Source: Rhizobium sophorae (GTDB lineage: Bacteria > Pseudomonadota > Alphaproteobacteria > Rhizobiales > Rhizobiaceae). Taken from it: a DNA stretch of 64,000 bases. The notes beneath the pieces are model-generated. The model was not told the origin of the DNA, did not search any database, and saw only the letters and a program-made list of their open reading frames with translations. The stretch lies in contig NZ_JABFCN010000049.1 in the NCBI RefSeq assembly GCF_013087515.1, forward strand, positions 1 to 64,000. Direction: 5' to 3'. The translations under genes were made by a program, and so were the position numbers. Each line of letters opens with the position of its first letter. Position 1 is the stretch's first letter. Positions 15,762 through 24,265 of this stretch are shown here, piece after piece.

Positions 15762-16688
15762 ATGTTCGGGCTAATTGACGGTACGGGGTTCGAGGTTCTC
15801 GACCCGCGTTTCGACAGCTGCTTCGTCGGGCACGCCCGCGTCGAGCGGCTTTGGACTGGCGGCCGCTGGTTGGAGGGACCCGCCTGGTTTGCCGCCGGGC
15901 GATATCTGGTTTTCTCCGATATCCCCAACAACCGAATGATGCGCTACGACGATACCAGCGGGCACACGTCGGTATTCCGCGCGCCCAGCAACAACTCGAA
16001 CGGCAACACGGTCGACAATCAGGGCCGGCTGATCACCTGCGAGCACCTGACGCGCCGGGTCACGCGGACGGATTTCGACGGTGGGATTACCGTGCTGGCC
16101 GATCGCATTGCAGGTAAACGGCTGAATTCTCCGAACGACGTTACCGTCAAATCCGACGGAACGATCTGGTTCACCGACCCGAACTACGGCATCCTCCATG
16201 ACTACGAGGGCGACTATGGCGAGGCGGAAATCGGCGGATGCCACGTCTACCGGCATGATCCGGCAAAAGGCATGACCGATCAGCTGACCTCCGATTTCGT
16301 CAAGCCGAACGGACTGGCCTTTTCCCCGGATGAGACGGTGCTCTATGTTGCCGACACCGGGGCAACGCACCTGCCCGGCGGTCCGCGTCATATCAGAAAG
16401 CTCGCAGTCTCGAATGAGGGAAGGCTGAGCGATCTCGGCGTTTTCGCAGAATGCACTTCAGGCCTGTTCGATGGTTTTCGCGTCGACCGCAAAGGCCGCA
16501 TATGGACGAGCGCCGGCGACGGTGTGCACGCCTATGATCCGGATGGAACGCTGCTCGGCAAGATCCATATTCCCGAGGGCGTCTCCAACGTTACGTTCGG
16601 TGGAGAGAAATTGAACCGTCTCTTTATTACCGCGAGCACGTCTCTCTACGCTGTTTATCTCACGGTCAACGGGTCGAGACTGGGATAA
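15762..16688 (+). CDS. SMP-30/gluconolactonase/LRE family protein
   Basis: 308 aa six-bladed beta-propeller lactonase. Metal and active-site blocks are WLEGPAWFAAG with the first metal Glu, the SNGNTVDNQGRLITCEH blade, RLNSPNDVTVKSDGTIWFTDPNYG, and KPNGLAFSPDE with YVADTGA. These match gluconolactonases that open aldonolactones with a divalent metal. The ATG at 15762 has GAGAGGGG about 4 nt upstream; an ATG five codons earlier sits on AGGAA and is badly spaced. The operator upstream puts it in the same regulon as the idonate genes. It may hydrolyse glucono-, gulono- or idonolactone. No signal peptide is seen, so it is probably cytoplasmic. Confidence 0.88.
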   Translation: MFGLIDGTGFEVLDPRFDSCFVGHARVERLWTGGRWLEGPAWFAAGRYLVFSDIPNNRMMRYDDTSGHTSVFRAPSNNSNGNTVDNQGRLITCEHLTRRVTRTDFDGGITVLADRIAGKRLNSPNDVTVKSDGTIWFTDPNYGILHDYEGDYGEAEIGGCHVYRHDPAKGMTDQLTSDFVKPNGLAFSPDETVLYVADTGATHLPGGPRHIRKLAVSNEGRLSDLGVFAECTSGLFDGFRVDRKGRIWTSAGDGVHAYDPDGTLLGKIHIPEGVSNVTFGGEKLNRLFITASTSLYAVYLTVNGSRLG

Positions 16689-16723
16689 CCGGTACCCAAG
16701 ACGGCTGCTTCCGAATTCTGTCG

Positions 16724-17617
16724 TCAGCGTTTGCTGGGACGAATGGCACCACGCAAAGTGAGCAGCCTGTCGAGGGACTGCAGCGTCGTTTCGCGAGCAG
16801 CGGTCGCCAGTGCAAGCATCATCGATTCAAGGCAGACGAGCGTCGGACCATGCAGGGCGACATGCTCCGTCTTGGCACGAGGGATGATGATCGAGGCATC
16901 GGCATGTTTGCGCAAGACCGTGTCCTCCTGCCCAAGCAGCATGACGATCGGAATGCCAAGACGTTCGGCTTCCGTGATTGTTGTCATGCCTTCGCGATGC
17001 GCACGTCCATACGCCATCATGATCAACGCATCGCCTTTTTCCATCGTGAGAAGCTGTTCCGCAAGCGCGATGCCGGTGAGGTTCAGCGCATAGGAGGGAT
17101 AGCCGTTGCGCGAGAAGAGACGTGCAGCATAGGTGGCGAGAACGCCGGAGGCTCCAATGCCGAAGATCCCTATGCGCTTTGCCTCCAATAGGACGGAGAT
17201 CGCCTTTGTCATAGCTTCCCGGTTGGCGGGAGATGAGAGTGCCTCCATGGCATTGCGATGGTCGGCGATGACAAAATCGATGGCGGAATCGACGCTGTTG
17301 CTCAGTTCAAGCGTCGTGGCCGCCATTTTCTCGGAGGGTGAATCCGTCTCGCCGATATGCGCTTCGAGCGTGTCCTTGAGATCGATCAGCCCCTCGAAAC
17401 CGAGCGCCTGGATGGCGCGAATGACCGTCGCATCCGACGTGCCCGTCTCGGCGGCGATTTCGAGCGCCGACTTGCCGAGAACGGCATGACGATGCTGGTC
17501 GATATAGTCGGCGACGCTCAGCAGGCTCGGCGACAGTGAGCCGCGGCGGTTCTTCAGCCTCTCGCCGAAACGGTCGATGCGGCGCAATTTTCTACGGGAC
17601 CTGGGGGCGTCGTCCAT
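16724..17617 (-). CDS. MurR/RpiR-family transcriptional regulator
   Basis: 297 aa. An N-terminal HTH_6 domain (SLLSVADYIDQHRHAVLGKSALEIAAETGTSDATVIRAIQALGF, residues about 32-76) is followed by a SIS sugar-phosphate-binding domain (IGIFGIGASGVLATYAARLFSRNG; ALIMMAYGRAHREG; IVMLLGQED). Such proteins usually repress or activate sugar-phosphate catabolic genes. No obvious target operon adjoins it; the nearest is the lactonase gene, convergent at 36 bp. A near-palindrome 12 bp upstream of its start suggests autoregulation. Confidence 0.9.
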   Translation of the reverse strand: MDDAPRSRRKLRRIDRFGERLKNRRGSLSPSLLSVADYIDQHRHAVLGKSALEIAAETGTSDATVIRAIQALGFEGLIDLKDTLEAHIGETDSPSEKMAATTLELSNSVDSAIDFVIADHRNAMEALSSPANREAMTKAISVLLEAKRIGIFGIGASGVLATYAARLFSRNGYPSYALNLTGIALAEQLLTMEKGDALIMMAYGRAHREGMTTITEAERLGIPIVMLLGQEDTVLRKHADASIIIPRAKTEHVALHGPTLVCLESMMLALATAARETTLQSLDRLLTLRGAIRPSKR

Positions 17618-17628
17618 GGCCGGCGCGA

Positions 17629-17661
17629 TACCTTCATAATCTACTCATCTTATGGAAGGTA
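17629..17661. promoter_or_regulatory. Near-palindrome upstream of the RpiR gene
   Basis: Arms TACCTTCATAA and TTATGGAAGGTA are separated by 10 bp, complementary except for one extra G in the second arm. It starts 12 bp upstream of the regulator's ATG, where binding would overlap the ribosome site or promoter. Candidate autoregulatory operator. Confidence 0.4.
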
Positions 17662-17703
17662 CTTTGGCCTATTCCTGTGGATTTTGAAAGCCCGGACGGA
17701 GCG

Positions 17704-18672
17704 TCACTGTTGTAGCGGCTTCAGGCCGGGACGTCCTGATATATGTGACTGCACCACCGAGACCATCAGGTTGAGCGCTGCATAGGAATTGGAGATCGCC
17801 TCCTCGCGCGGCAGAAGAATATAGCGGCCCTCGCGGCAGGCGACGAGGAACTGACAATAGTCCGGCAGGACCTTGTTCATCGCCTCGATCTCATCATCAG
17901 GCGTTCCGCCCGTATCCGATCGGTAGGTGTCGAAAATGAAATCGGCGTCGAGTTCCTGAAGCCGCTCGGCGCTGACTTCAATACGGTCGCCTTCCGGGAT
18001 GGCGTCGATGATCCCGGGGAAACGAAAGCCGGCATCGCGCAGCACGCGCCCGAGCGCACGATAGGTGTGATAGATGCTGATCTTGCCGTTTTGCGCCTGC
18101 AACACCGAGATGGTGACCTTGGACGGGTCCATGACCTCTCTCAGTGCTTCGATCTGGGCGCGATAGCGACGGTCGAGGATGGCGAGGCGATTCTGCGTGC
18201 CGGTCAGATCGGCAAGCCGCTCATAGATATGCGGAGCGCTGCCGATGGTGTTGTCGATGATGATGGTGGGAGCGATCTTCTCGAGTTGCTCGACCGGCGT
18301 GGTGCGGCCGGGCTCGGTGATGATGAGATCGGGTTTGGCGGCGACGACGGCTTCGAGATCGACGGTGACGGCACCGATATAGCTGATGCCGGAATTGTCG
18401 AAATCAATGCCGGTGAGGATCGAGCTGGAGCGGAGGTAGGCCTTCCCGTCGAGACCGGTGCGGCCGTGGCTGGCGACCGGGCGCATGCCAAGCTCGAGCA
18501 GCGGAATGGTGATATCGAGATCGTGCATCGAGACGATACGCTGAGGACGGGTGGGCACCTCGACCTTGCGGCCGAAATCATCGGTGAAGAGGCGTTTTTC
18601 GATAGTCTGAGCGAAGAGCGGAGCGGTGGAGACGGCAAAGGCGATGACGGCCGCGGGCAGAAGCTTGAACAT
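17704..18672 (-). CDS. Iron-siderophore ABC transporter substrate-binding protein
   Basis: 322 aa class III periplasmic binding protein (FecB/FepB type). Signal peptide MFKLLPAAVIAFAVSTAPLFAQ, then DDFGRKVEVPTRPQRIVSM, the classic start of this fold, a long rigid helix joining two lobes, and the LEAVVAAKPDLIITEP block. The preceding permease ends just upstream. A GTG at 18687 would overlap that stop, but the ATG at 18672 has GAGG about 9 nt upstream and is preferred. It is last in the four-gene ferric-siderophore operon. The ligand is unknown, and no siderophore biosynthesis genes are visible, so a foreign siderophore may be used. Confidence 0.88.
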   Translation of the reverse strand: MFKLLPAAVIAFAVSTAPLFAQTIEKRLFTDDFGRKVEVPTRPQRIVSMHDLDITIPLLELGMRPVASHGRTGLDGKAYLRSSSILTGIDFDNSGISYIGAVTVDLEAVVAAKPDLIITEPGRTTPVEQLEKIAPTIIIDNTIGSAPHIYERLADLTGTQNRLAILDRRYRAQIEALREVMDPSKVTISVLQAQNGKISIYHTYRALGRVLRDAGFRFPGIIDAIPEGDRIEVSAERLQELDADFIFDTYRSDTGGTPDDEIEAMNKVLPDYCQFLVACREGRYILLPREEAISNSYAALNLMVSVVQSHISGRPGLKPLQQ

Positions 18673-18683
18673 TCGGAATATCC

Positions 18684-19733
18684 TCACAGAAGGTTTCGAC
18701 GCTTCCAGAGCAGAAGCAGGAGAACGGGAACCCCGACGATCGAAAGCACGATGCCGGCCGGGAGCTGAAGGGGTGCGAAGGCGAGGCGGCCGATACTGTC
18801 GGCAATTAGGACGAGAGCGGCCCCGAAAAGAGCACTGCCGGCGAGCAGTGCCGTCTGGCCGCCGCGAATTGCAAGCCGCGCCATATGCGGTGCGATGAGG
18901 CCGACGAAGCCGAGGCTGCCGACGCAGGCCACACAGACCGCCGTCAGCAGGACCGGTGCGGTGAAACGCAGGATCGAGAGGCGGCGCAGCCGCACGCCGA
19001 GACCCGTCGCGGCCTGATCGCCGAGCAGAGCCGCATCGGCCGCCGCCGAGGTCAGGAACAGGATCGCAGCGCCCGCAAGCATCGAGACGAGCTCGATCGG
19101 GACGATCTCCCAGGACGCGGCGTTGAGGCTGCCGGCGAGCCAGACCATGGCCGTCTGCACGTCACGGATATCCGACGTGGTGAGGATGACGGAAAGGGCG
19201 GCCGACATCAGCCAGGAAAGACCGATACCAACAAGCACGAAGCGCATGCGCGACAGATCCCGGGCGATGGCGACGACGATCAGTGCGCTCGCAAGGCCGC
19301 CGGCCATGCCGACCAACGGGCGGAGCGAAAGGTTTGCCGAGGGAAAGAACAGCATCAGGCCGATCACGGCGAGCCCGGCGCCTTCCCTGACGCCGAGCAG
19401 GCCGGGATCGGCAAGGCCGTTGCGGGTCAGCGATTGCATGGCGGCACCGGAAAGGCCGAGCATCGCGCCCGATGTCACCGCCAGGATGATGCGCGGCAAG
19501 CGGAATTCACGGATGATCGCATGGCTTTGACCGGTCGCCTCTATTGGGGCGAAGAGGACAGTCAGCAGATCACGGACACCGGCCTCGTGGCTGCCAAGCG
19601 GAGCAGCGAGAAAGGCAAGTGTTGCGACCAGCAGCGCAAGCAGGGTGCAGAGAACGAAGCTGCGGCCATGGATTCTCCGCGAAAGCGGACCGAAGCCAAG
19701 GCGGCGGTAGCCGTTTTGCGCCGCAGTGCTCAT
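18684..19733 (-). CDS. FecCD-family iron-siderophore ABC permease
   Basis: 349 aa with about 10 membrane segments beginning VLCTLLALLVATLAFLAAPLG. FecCD landmarks are REFRLPRIILAVTSGAMLGLSGAAMQSLTRNGLADPGLLGV, GFVGLIAPHMARL (ATPase-contact region) and a C-terminal LPAGIVLSIVGVPVLLLLLWKRRN. The frame is open to 19916, but the ATG at 19733 overlaps the first permease's stop by 4 bp (ATGA). Pairs with the adjacent permease as the FecC/FecD heterodimer. Confidence 0.92.
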   Translation of the reverse strand: MSTAAQNGYRRLGFGPLSRRIHGRSFVLCTLLALLVATLAFLAAPLGSHEAGVRDLLTVLFAPIEATGQSHAIIREFRLPRIILAVTSGAMLGLSGAAMQSLTRNGLADPGLLGVREGAGLAVIGLMLFFPSANLSLRPLVGMAGGLASALIVVAIARDLSRMRFVLVGIGLSWLMSAALSVILTTSDIRDVQTAMVWLAGSLNAASWEIVPIELVSMLAGAAILFLTSAAADAALLGDQAATGLGVRLRRLSILRFTAPVLLTAVCVACVGSLGFVGLIAPHMARLAIRGGQTALLAGSALFGAALVLIADSIGRLAFAPLQLPAGIVLSIVGVPVLLLLLWKRRNLL

Positions 19734-20764
19734 CGGAGATATCTCGACACCGCGAAGATGAAGACCGGCGCGCCGACCGCCGCAGTCATGATGCCGGTCG
19801 CAAGCTCTTGCGGGCTCGCGACCATACGGGCGGCGATATCGGCAGCAAGCAGCAGGGCTGCGCCGCAAAGTGCCGAGAGCGGCAGGGCGAAACGCAGATC
19901 GCCGCCTGCGAGCCAACGCGCCGCGTTCGGTACAATCAGGCCGATGAAACCGATCGGGCCGGCGACGGAAACCGCCGCGCCGCAGAGAAGGGCGGTTGCC
20001 GAAAGGCCGACCAGCCGCGTGCTTCTGACCGGGACCCCCAGACCGGTGGCGGCCGCATCCCCCAACGCCAGGGCATTGAGGCGGGGGGCGATCAGGAATG
20101 CGAGACCGGCGCCGAGGAGGCAGGGCAGCAGCGCGCCGGCGATCGGTCCATAGCCGATGCCGGCAAGATCGCCGGCCAGCCAGAGGCGCATCTCCTGCAG
20201 TGTTTCCTCGTCGAGAATGAGGATGGCCGAGGTCAAGGATGAGGCAAGCGCCGAAAGCGCGATACCGCAGAAGGTGACCTTCAGCATCGTCAGGCCTGAG
20301 CGCCCGGCCGATGCAATGGCTATGACGAGAGCGAAAAGGGCGCCGGCGCCAAGGGCGCCAATCAGCGGACGGCCGATACCCTCAGCAAGAAAAGGCAGGC
20401 TGCTGGAAAGGACGACGGCGAAGCTTGCTCCGGCGTTCAGGCCGAGAATATGCGGCTCGCCGAGCGGGTTGCGCAGCAGCGATTGCAACAAGAGCCCGGC
20501 AATGCCGAGCGAAACGCCGACGAGGAGGGTGGCAGCCAGCCGGGCAAGCCTGAGCTTCACCAGGATCTGGTGTTCGAAATTGTGACTGTCGTAGGCAAAG
20601 ACGGCCCGAAAAAGCGTGGCTGGCGCGACCGGTCTTGCGCCGATACCCGCATGGACGGAGGCAAGAATGACGATGATCGCGGCCACGAGGGTGAGGGCCG
20701 CAAGGCTTCGCGCCGAACGGACATGCGCGGGAGCAGGGCCGGTCGAAGTGGAAACGGTACTCAT
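19730..20764 (-). CDS. FecCD-family iron-siderophore ABC permease
   Basis: 344 aa, about 10 hydrophobic segments starting ALTLVAAIIVILASVHAGIG. Landmarks are KLRLARLAATLLVGVSLGIAGLLLQSLLRNPLGEPHILGLNAG, GFIGLIVPNAARWL and a C-terminal GIMTAAVGAPVFIFAVSRYLR. It overlaps both the ATPase stop and the next permease start by 4 bp, so the four genes are translationally coupled. It is the paralogue of the gene at 18684-19733. Confidence 0.92.
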   Translation of the reverse strand: MSTVSTSTGPAPAHVRSARSLAALTLVAAIIVILASVHAGIGARPVAPATLFRAVFAYDSHNFEHQILVKLRLARLAATLLVGVSLGIAGLLLQSLLRNPLGEPHILGLNAGASFAVVLSSSLPFLAEGIGRPLIGALGAGALFALVIAIASAGRSGLTMLKVTFCGIALSALASSLTSAILILDEETLQEMRLWLAGDLAGIGYGPIAGALLPCLLGAGLAFLIAPRLNALALGDAAATGLGVPVRSTRLVGLSATALLCGAAVSVAGPIGFIGLIVPNAARWLAGGDLRFALPLSALCGAALLLAADIAARMVASPQELATGIMTAAVGAPVFIFAVSRYLR

Positions 20765-21615
20765 CGCCCGGCGGTCCTGGCCGAGGGAAGGAAAAGCGGC
20801 ATGCCGGTTTCCGGATGGGACAGGTGCACGACTTCGACATTGAAGACATTTCGAATGAGATCGGCAGTGCAATCGCTCGGTTTTTCGGCGACAAAGCGGA
20901 TCGCCCCATCCTTCAGGAAGACGACGCGATCGGCATATTGGAGCGCGAAGTTGAGGTCGTGCAGCACGGCGACGATGGTGCGGCCATGATTGCGCGTCAG
21001 ATGGCGCAGCAGATCGAGCACCTCCACCTGGTAATGCAGGTCGAGGAAGGTTGTGGGTTCGTCCAGAAGGATGACCGGCGTCTGCTGCGCCAGCGCCATG
21101 GCGATCCAGCAGCGCTGGCGTTGTCCGCCCGAAAGGCTGTCGACGGGACGAGCGGCGAAATCGAGCGTATCGGTGACATCAAGCGCCTGTTCGACCGCCG
21201 CTTCGTCGGCATCAGTCCATTGCCGCAGGAAGCCCTGGTGCGGATACCGGCCGCGGGAGACGAGATCATAGACAGTCAGCCCCTCCGGCAGCAGCGGGCT
21301 TTGCGGCAGCAGACCGAGCCTGCGGGCAACCTCCCGGGTCGGCATCCGATGCAATTCCTTGCCATCGAGGCAAATGGTGCCAGCCAACGGCTTCAGCAAC
21401 CGGGCCATGACAGACAGCAGCGTCGATTTGCCGGAACCATTCGGCCCGACAAGCACCGTCATCTTTCCCTCGGGAACGGCAAGCGAGATACCATCGACGA
21501 CCACCTGCCGCCCGTAGCCCGCGGAGATCCCATCCGCCGAGAGCGGGGCGAGGTTGGCTTCCGGCGGTGTGGCCATGCGATCCTGATCGAATATCTGTTG
21601 CTGTCCGTTCTGCAT
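20761..21615 (-). CDS. Iron-siderophore ABC transporter ATP-binding protein (FecE/FhuC-like)
   Basis: 284 aa. Walker A GPNGSGKST near residue 58, Q-loop GLLPQSPLLPEGLTVYDLVSRGRYPH (the FepC/FhuC pattern), signature LSGGQRQRCWIAMALAQ, Walker B VILLDEPTTFLDLHYQ and the switch His in VLHDLNFALQYADRV. An extra C-terminal stretch of about 30 residues follows the core. First gene of the minus-strand siderophore operon. An IRO box 43 bp upstream suggests iron repression. Confidence 0.93.
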   Translation of the reverse strand: MQNGQQQIFDQDRMATPPEANLAPLSADGISAGYGRQVVVDGISLAVPEGKMTVLVGPNGSGKSTLLSVMARLLKPLAGTICLDGKELHRMPTREVARRLGLLPQSPLLPEGLTVYDLVSRGRYPHQGFLRQWTDADEAAVEQALDVTDTLDFAARPVDSLSGGQRQRCWIAMALAQQTPVILLDEPTTFLDLHYQVEVLDLLRHLTRNHGRTIVAVLHDLNFALQYADRVVFLKDGAIRFVAEKPSDCTADLIRNVFNVEVVHLSHPETGMPLFLPSARTAGR

Positions 21616-21657
21616 GCCCGCTTTCGTGCAAAGTTTCGTCCGAAGGGAAAGTATTCA

Positions 21658-21672
21658 TGACTGTAGTAGTCA
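21658..21672. promoter_or_regulatory. IRO box (RirA-type operator) for the ABC operon
   Basis: TGACTGTAGTAGTCA fits the TGA-N9-TCA iron-responsive operator bound by RirA in rhizobia. It lies 43 bp upstream of the ATPase start. The surrounding 20 bp is an inverted copy, with one change, of the site at 21891-21905. Confidence 0.7.
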
Positions 21673-21890
21673 ATTTTTCCGCGCTGTAAATTCCCGGGAT
21701 TCCCAGCTTTCTGCTGAGGCGAGATGAACCATTCCACTAGTCGGCCTCAGCAAGAATCCGTCGAACATGGACCTATCCTGCTGAATCCATGCGATTTTTG
21801 GCCAAGCGACTTCGCGTTGCGGGGCGGATCACTTGCCCAATTCGAGGATGCGCCTGGTGACGGAAGATAAAAATTGCGCGACTTAAAAGT

Positions 21891-21905
21891 TGACTACTAC
21901 ATTCA
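21891..21905. promoter_or_regulatory. IRO box (RirA-type operator) for the TonB receptor gene
   Basis: TGACTACTACATTCA also fits TGA-N9-TCA and lies 89 bp upstream of the receptor start. With its flanks it is the reverse complement, 19 of 20 bases, of the site at 21658-21672. Confidence 0.7.
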
Positions 21906-21993
21906 TGAAAAGAATAAGCCACCGACCCGACATGGTGCGGGCTTTCGAATTGATTGTTGAATTGGACAATATCCGGACGGGTATGGGGGCAAA

Positions 21994-24192
21994 ATGAAGC
22001 AGGGAAAGACGGCACTTTCGAGCGTTGGGATCAACCATATGCGCGCGGTCTTTCTCATTTTAAGCGCCTGCGCTGCCTATCCCGTCATGGCACAGGAAGC
22101 GGCGAAGCCGACCAAGGCGACGGTCGCCAAGAAGGGCGATAGGGTCGAGGACAGCACGGTTCTTGAACCGATCGTCGTCAGAGGCGGCAGCAAGGACGGA
22201 GCGATGGAGGGCTACCAGCCCATCTCGACCGTCACGGCGACGCGCACTGACACGCCGCTGATCGATATCCCCCAAGCTGTCAACGTCGTCAGTGAAGATG
22301 TGCTGAAGGATCAGAAGGCGCAATCGCTCGACGATGCGCTTTCCAACATCAGCGGCATCGGCCAGGCCAATACGCTCGGCGGCACGCAGGATTCCTTCAT
22401 TCGCCGCGGCTTCGGTGACAATCGCGACGGCTCGATCCTGACGAACGGCCTGAAGACGGCGCTGCCGCGCAGCTTCAACGCCACATCCGAGCGCGTCGAG
22501 GTGCTGAAAGGGCCGGCCTCGACGCTTTACGGCATTCTCGACCCCGGCGGCATGATCAACGTCGTCACCAAGAAGCCGGAACAGACCTTCAGCGGTGAGA
22601 TCTACGGCACCGCCTCCAGCTTCGGCGGCGGCTCGACCGGCCTCGATTTCACCGGGCCGATCGAAGGAACCGATTTCGCCTACCGCATCATCGGCGAATA
22701 CAAGAACATCGACTACTGGCGCAATTTCGGCGAGACGAAGGACTGGATCATCTCGCCGTCGCTCTCCTGGTATGGCGAGGATACCGAGGTCACGCTCTCC
22801 TACATGCACGAGGATTACAGCGTCCCCTTCGATCGCGGCACCATCTTCGATCCGGTCACCGGACGTGCCGTCGACGTCGATCCCGAAATCCGCTTCGACG
22901 AGCCCTATAATATTTCCGAGGGCAGCTCCGACATGGCGACGTTGAACGTCAAGCACGAGTTCAACGACAACTGGAAACTGAACTTCGATTATAGCTACAG
23001 CTACAATGAATATTCCGACAATCAGGCCCGCGTAATGGCCTATAACCGCCTGAACGGCAACGTGACGCGCCGCGCCGACGCGACCCAGGGCTCGGAAATC
23101 TACAATCACGCCCTGCGCCTCGATCTGACCGGCGATGTCGAAATCGGCGGTCTGCGCAATGAGTTGCTGTTCGGCGCTTCTTACGACTATGCGGACACAT
23201 TCCGCAGCGACCTGATCCGCTGCGCGCAATCGGTGAATTTCAATATCTACAATCCCGTCTACGGCAAGCTGCCGGAATGCACGACGGTTTCGAAGGCCGA
23301 TAGCGACCAGACCGAGCAGATCTCGACGGCATCGGCCTATTTCCAGGACTCGCTCTATCTCACCGACCAGTGGATTCTCGTCGGCGGTCTGCGTTACCAG
23401 CATTACGATCTGATGGCCGGCAAGGGTCGTCCCTTCGTCACCAACACCGACAGCAGCGGCGACAAGCTCGTTCCGCGCGGCGGCATCGTCTACAAGATGA
23501 CGCCGGATATTTCCTTCTATGCGAATGTCGCCGAGACGTTCCGGCCACAATCGTCGATCGCCGCCTATTACGGCAACCTGCCGCCGGAGGAAGGCGTCTC
23601 CTACGAAATCGGCAGCAAGTTCGAGATCGCCGACGGGCTGACGGCCAATATCGCGCTCTATACGAGCGATAAGAAGAATGTCGCCTATTCCGAGGTCGTC
23701 GACGGTGAGACTGTCGTGAAAACCGCAGGATTGGTGCGCGCCCGAGGCGTGGAGGTCGACATTGCCGGTGAGATCACCGACGAGTTCAGCGTGATCGCCA
23801 GCTATGGCTTCACCGATGCCAAGATAATCGATGATCCCGTCTATGCCGGAAAATGGCCGGTCAACGTGCCGCGGCATACGGGCTCGCTGTTCTTCGCCTA
23901 TGACTTCGGCGAGATCGATGGCAACGGCAATACGCTGAAGGTCGGCGCCGGCATTCGCGGTGCCGGCAAGCGGGCCGGCATCAATACCAATACCTATTTC
24001 CTGCCCGGCTATCTGCTCGCCGATGCCTTTGCGGCCTACACCATCCAGCTCGAGCGGCCGCTGACGCTGCAGCTCAACCTCAAGAACATTTTCGACAAGA
24101 CCTATTACACCTCGTCGATTGGCACGACCAATCTCGGCAACCAGATCGGCGAACCCTTCAACGCGACGCTCTCCGCCAGCGTTAAGTTCTGA
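21994..24192 (+). CDS. TonB-dependent siderophore receptor
   Basis: 732 aa outer-membrane receptor. A signal sequence lies near residues 16-34 (MRAVFLILSACAAYPVMAQ). A plug domain follows (DIPQAVNVVSEDVLKDQ, RRGFGDNRDGSILTNGL, RVEVLKGPASTLYGILDPGGMINVVTKKP), then a 22-strand barrel ending in the expected terminal Phe (LSASVKF). No N-terminal STN signalling domain is evident, so it is a plain transporter. The ATG at 21994 has GGGGG 5 nt upstream; the ATG at 22039 would start directly with the signal peptide but has a poorer ribosome site. It is divergent from the matching inner-membrane importer and shares an iron-regulated promoter region with it. Confidence 0.93.
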   Translation: MKQGKTALSSVGINHMRAVFLILSACAAYPVMAQEAAKPTKATVAKKGDRVEDSTVLEPIVVRGGSKDGAMEGYQPISTVTATRTDTPLIDIPQAVNVVSEDVLKDQKAQSLDDALSNISGIGQANTLGGTQDSFIRRGFGDNRDGSILTNGLKTALPRSFNATSERVEVLKGPASTLYGILDPGGMINVVTKKPEQTFSGEIYGTASSFGGGSTGLDFTGPIEGTDFAYRIIGEYKNIDYWRNFGETKDWIISPSLSWYGEDTEVTLSYMHEDYSVPFDRGTIFDPVTGRAVDVDPEIRFDEPYNISEGSSDMATLNVKHEFNDNWKLNFDYSYSYNEYSDNQARVMAYNRLNGNVTRRADATQGSEIYNHALRLDLTGDVEIGGLRNELLFGASYDYADTFRSDLIRCAQSVNFNIYNPVYGKLPECTTVSKADSDQTEQISTASAYFQDSLYLTDQWILVGGLRYQHYDLMAGKGRPFVTNTDSSGDKLVPRGGIVYKMTPDISFYANVAETFRPQSSIAAYYGNLPPEEGVSYEIGSKFEIADGLTANIALYTSDKKNVAYSEVVDGETVVKTAGLVRARGVEVDIAGEITDEFSVIASYGFTDAKIIDDPVYAGKWPVNVPRHTGSLFFAYDFGEIDGNGNTLKVGAGIRGAGKRAGINTNTYFLPGYLLADAFAAYTIQLERPLTLQLNLKNIFDKTYYTSSIGTTNLGNQIGEPFNATLSASVKF

Positions 24193-24204
24193 TCGCTCAA
24201 GAAC

Positions 24205-24234
24205 AGAGGCCTCGTTTAGGAGGCCTCTTTTTTT
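24205..24234 (+). terminator. Rho-independent terminator after the TonB receptor gene
   Basis: Stem AGAGGCCTC / GAGGCCTCT (9 bp perfect, loop GTTTAG) is followed by seven T. It starts 13 nt past the receptor stop and separates it from the convergent vWA gene. Confidence 0.9.
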
Positions 24235-24265
24235 GCTGCGCCTGTCGCGGTCGGCACTTTTTCAT

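Larger units (their letters stand above)
21616..21993. promoter_or_regulatory. Divergent iron-regulated promoter region
   Basis: 378 bp between the siderophore ABC operon and the TonB receptor gene, AT-richer than its surroundings, with no supportable gene. It contains two mirror-image IRO boxes, each near one gene start, and presumably two divergent promoters. Confidence 0.75.

Noticed and set aside
17877..18059. Possible frameshifted fragment in the siderophore binding-protein gene
   Set aside because: The main frame is continuous from signal peptide to C-terminus, so the alternative frame is incidental.
22060..23877. 605-codon open frame on the minus strand inside the TonB receptor gene
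   Set aside because: It is the mirror of a long GC-rich coding region. Its translation shows no domain and is rich in repeated Ile/Val/Asp/Arg patterns, while the plus strand encodes a full receptor.
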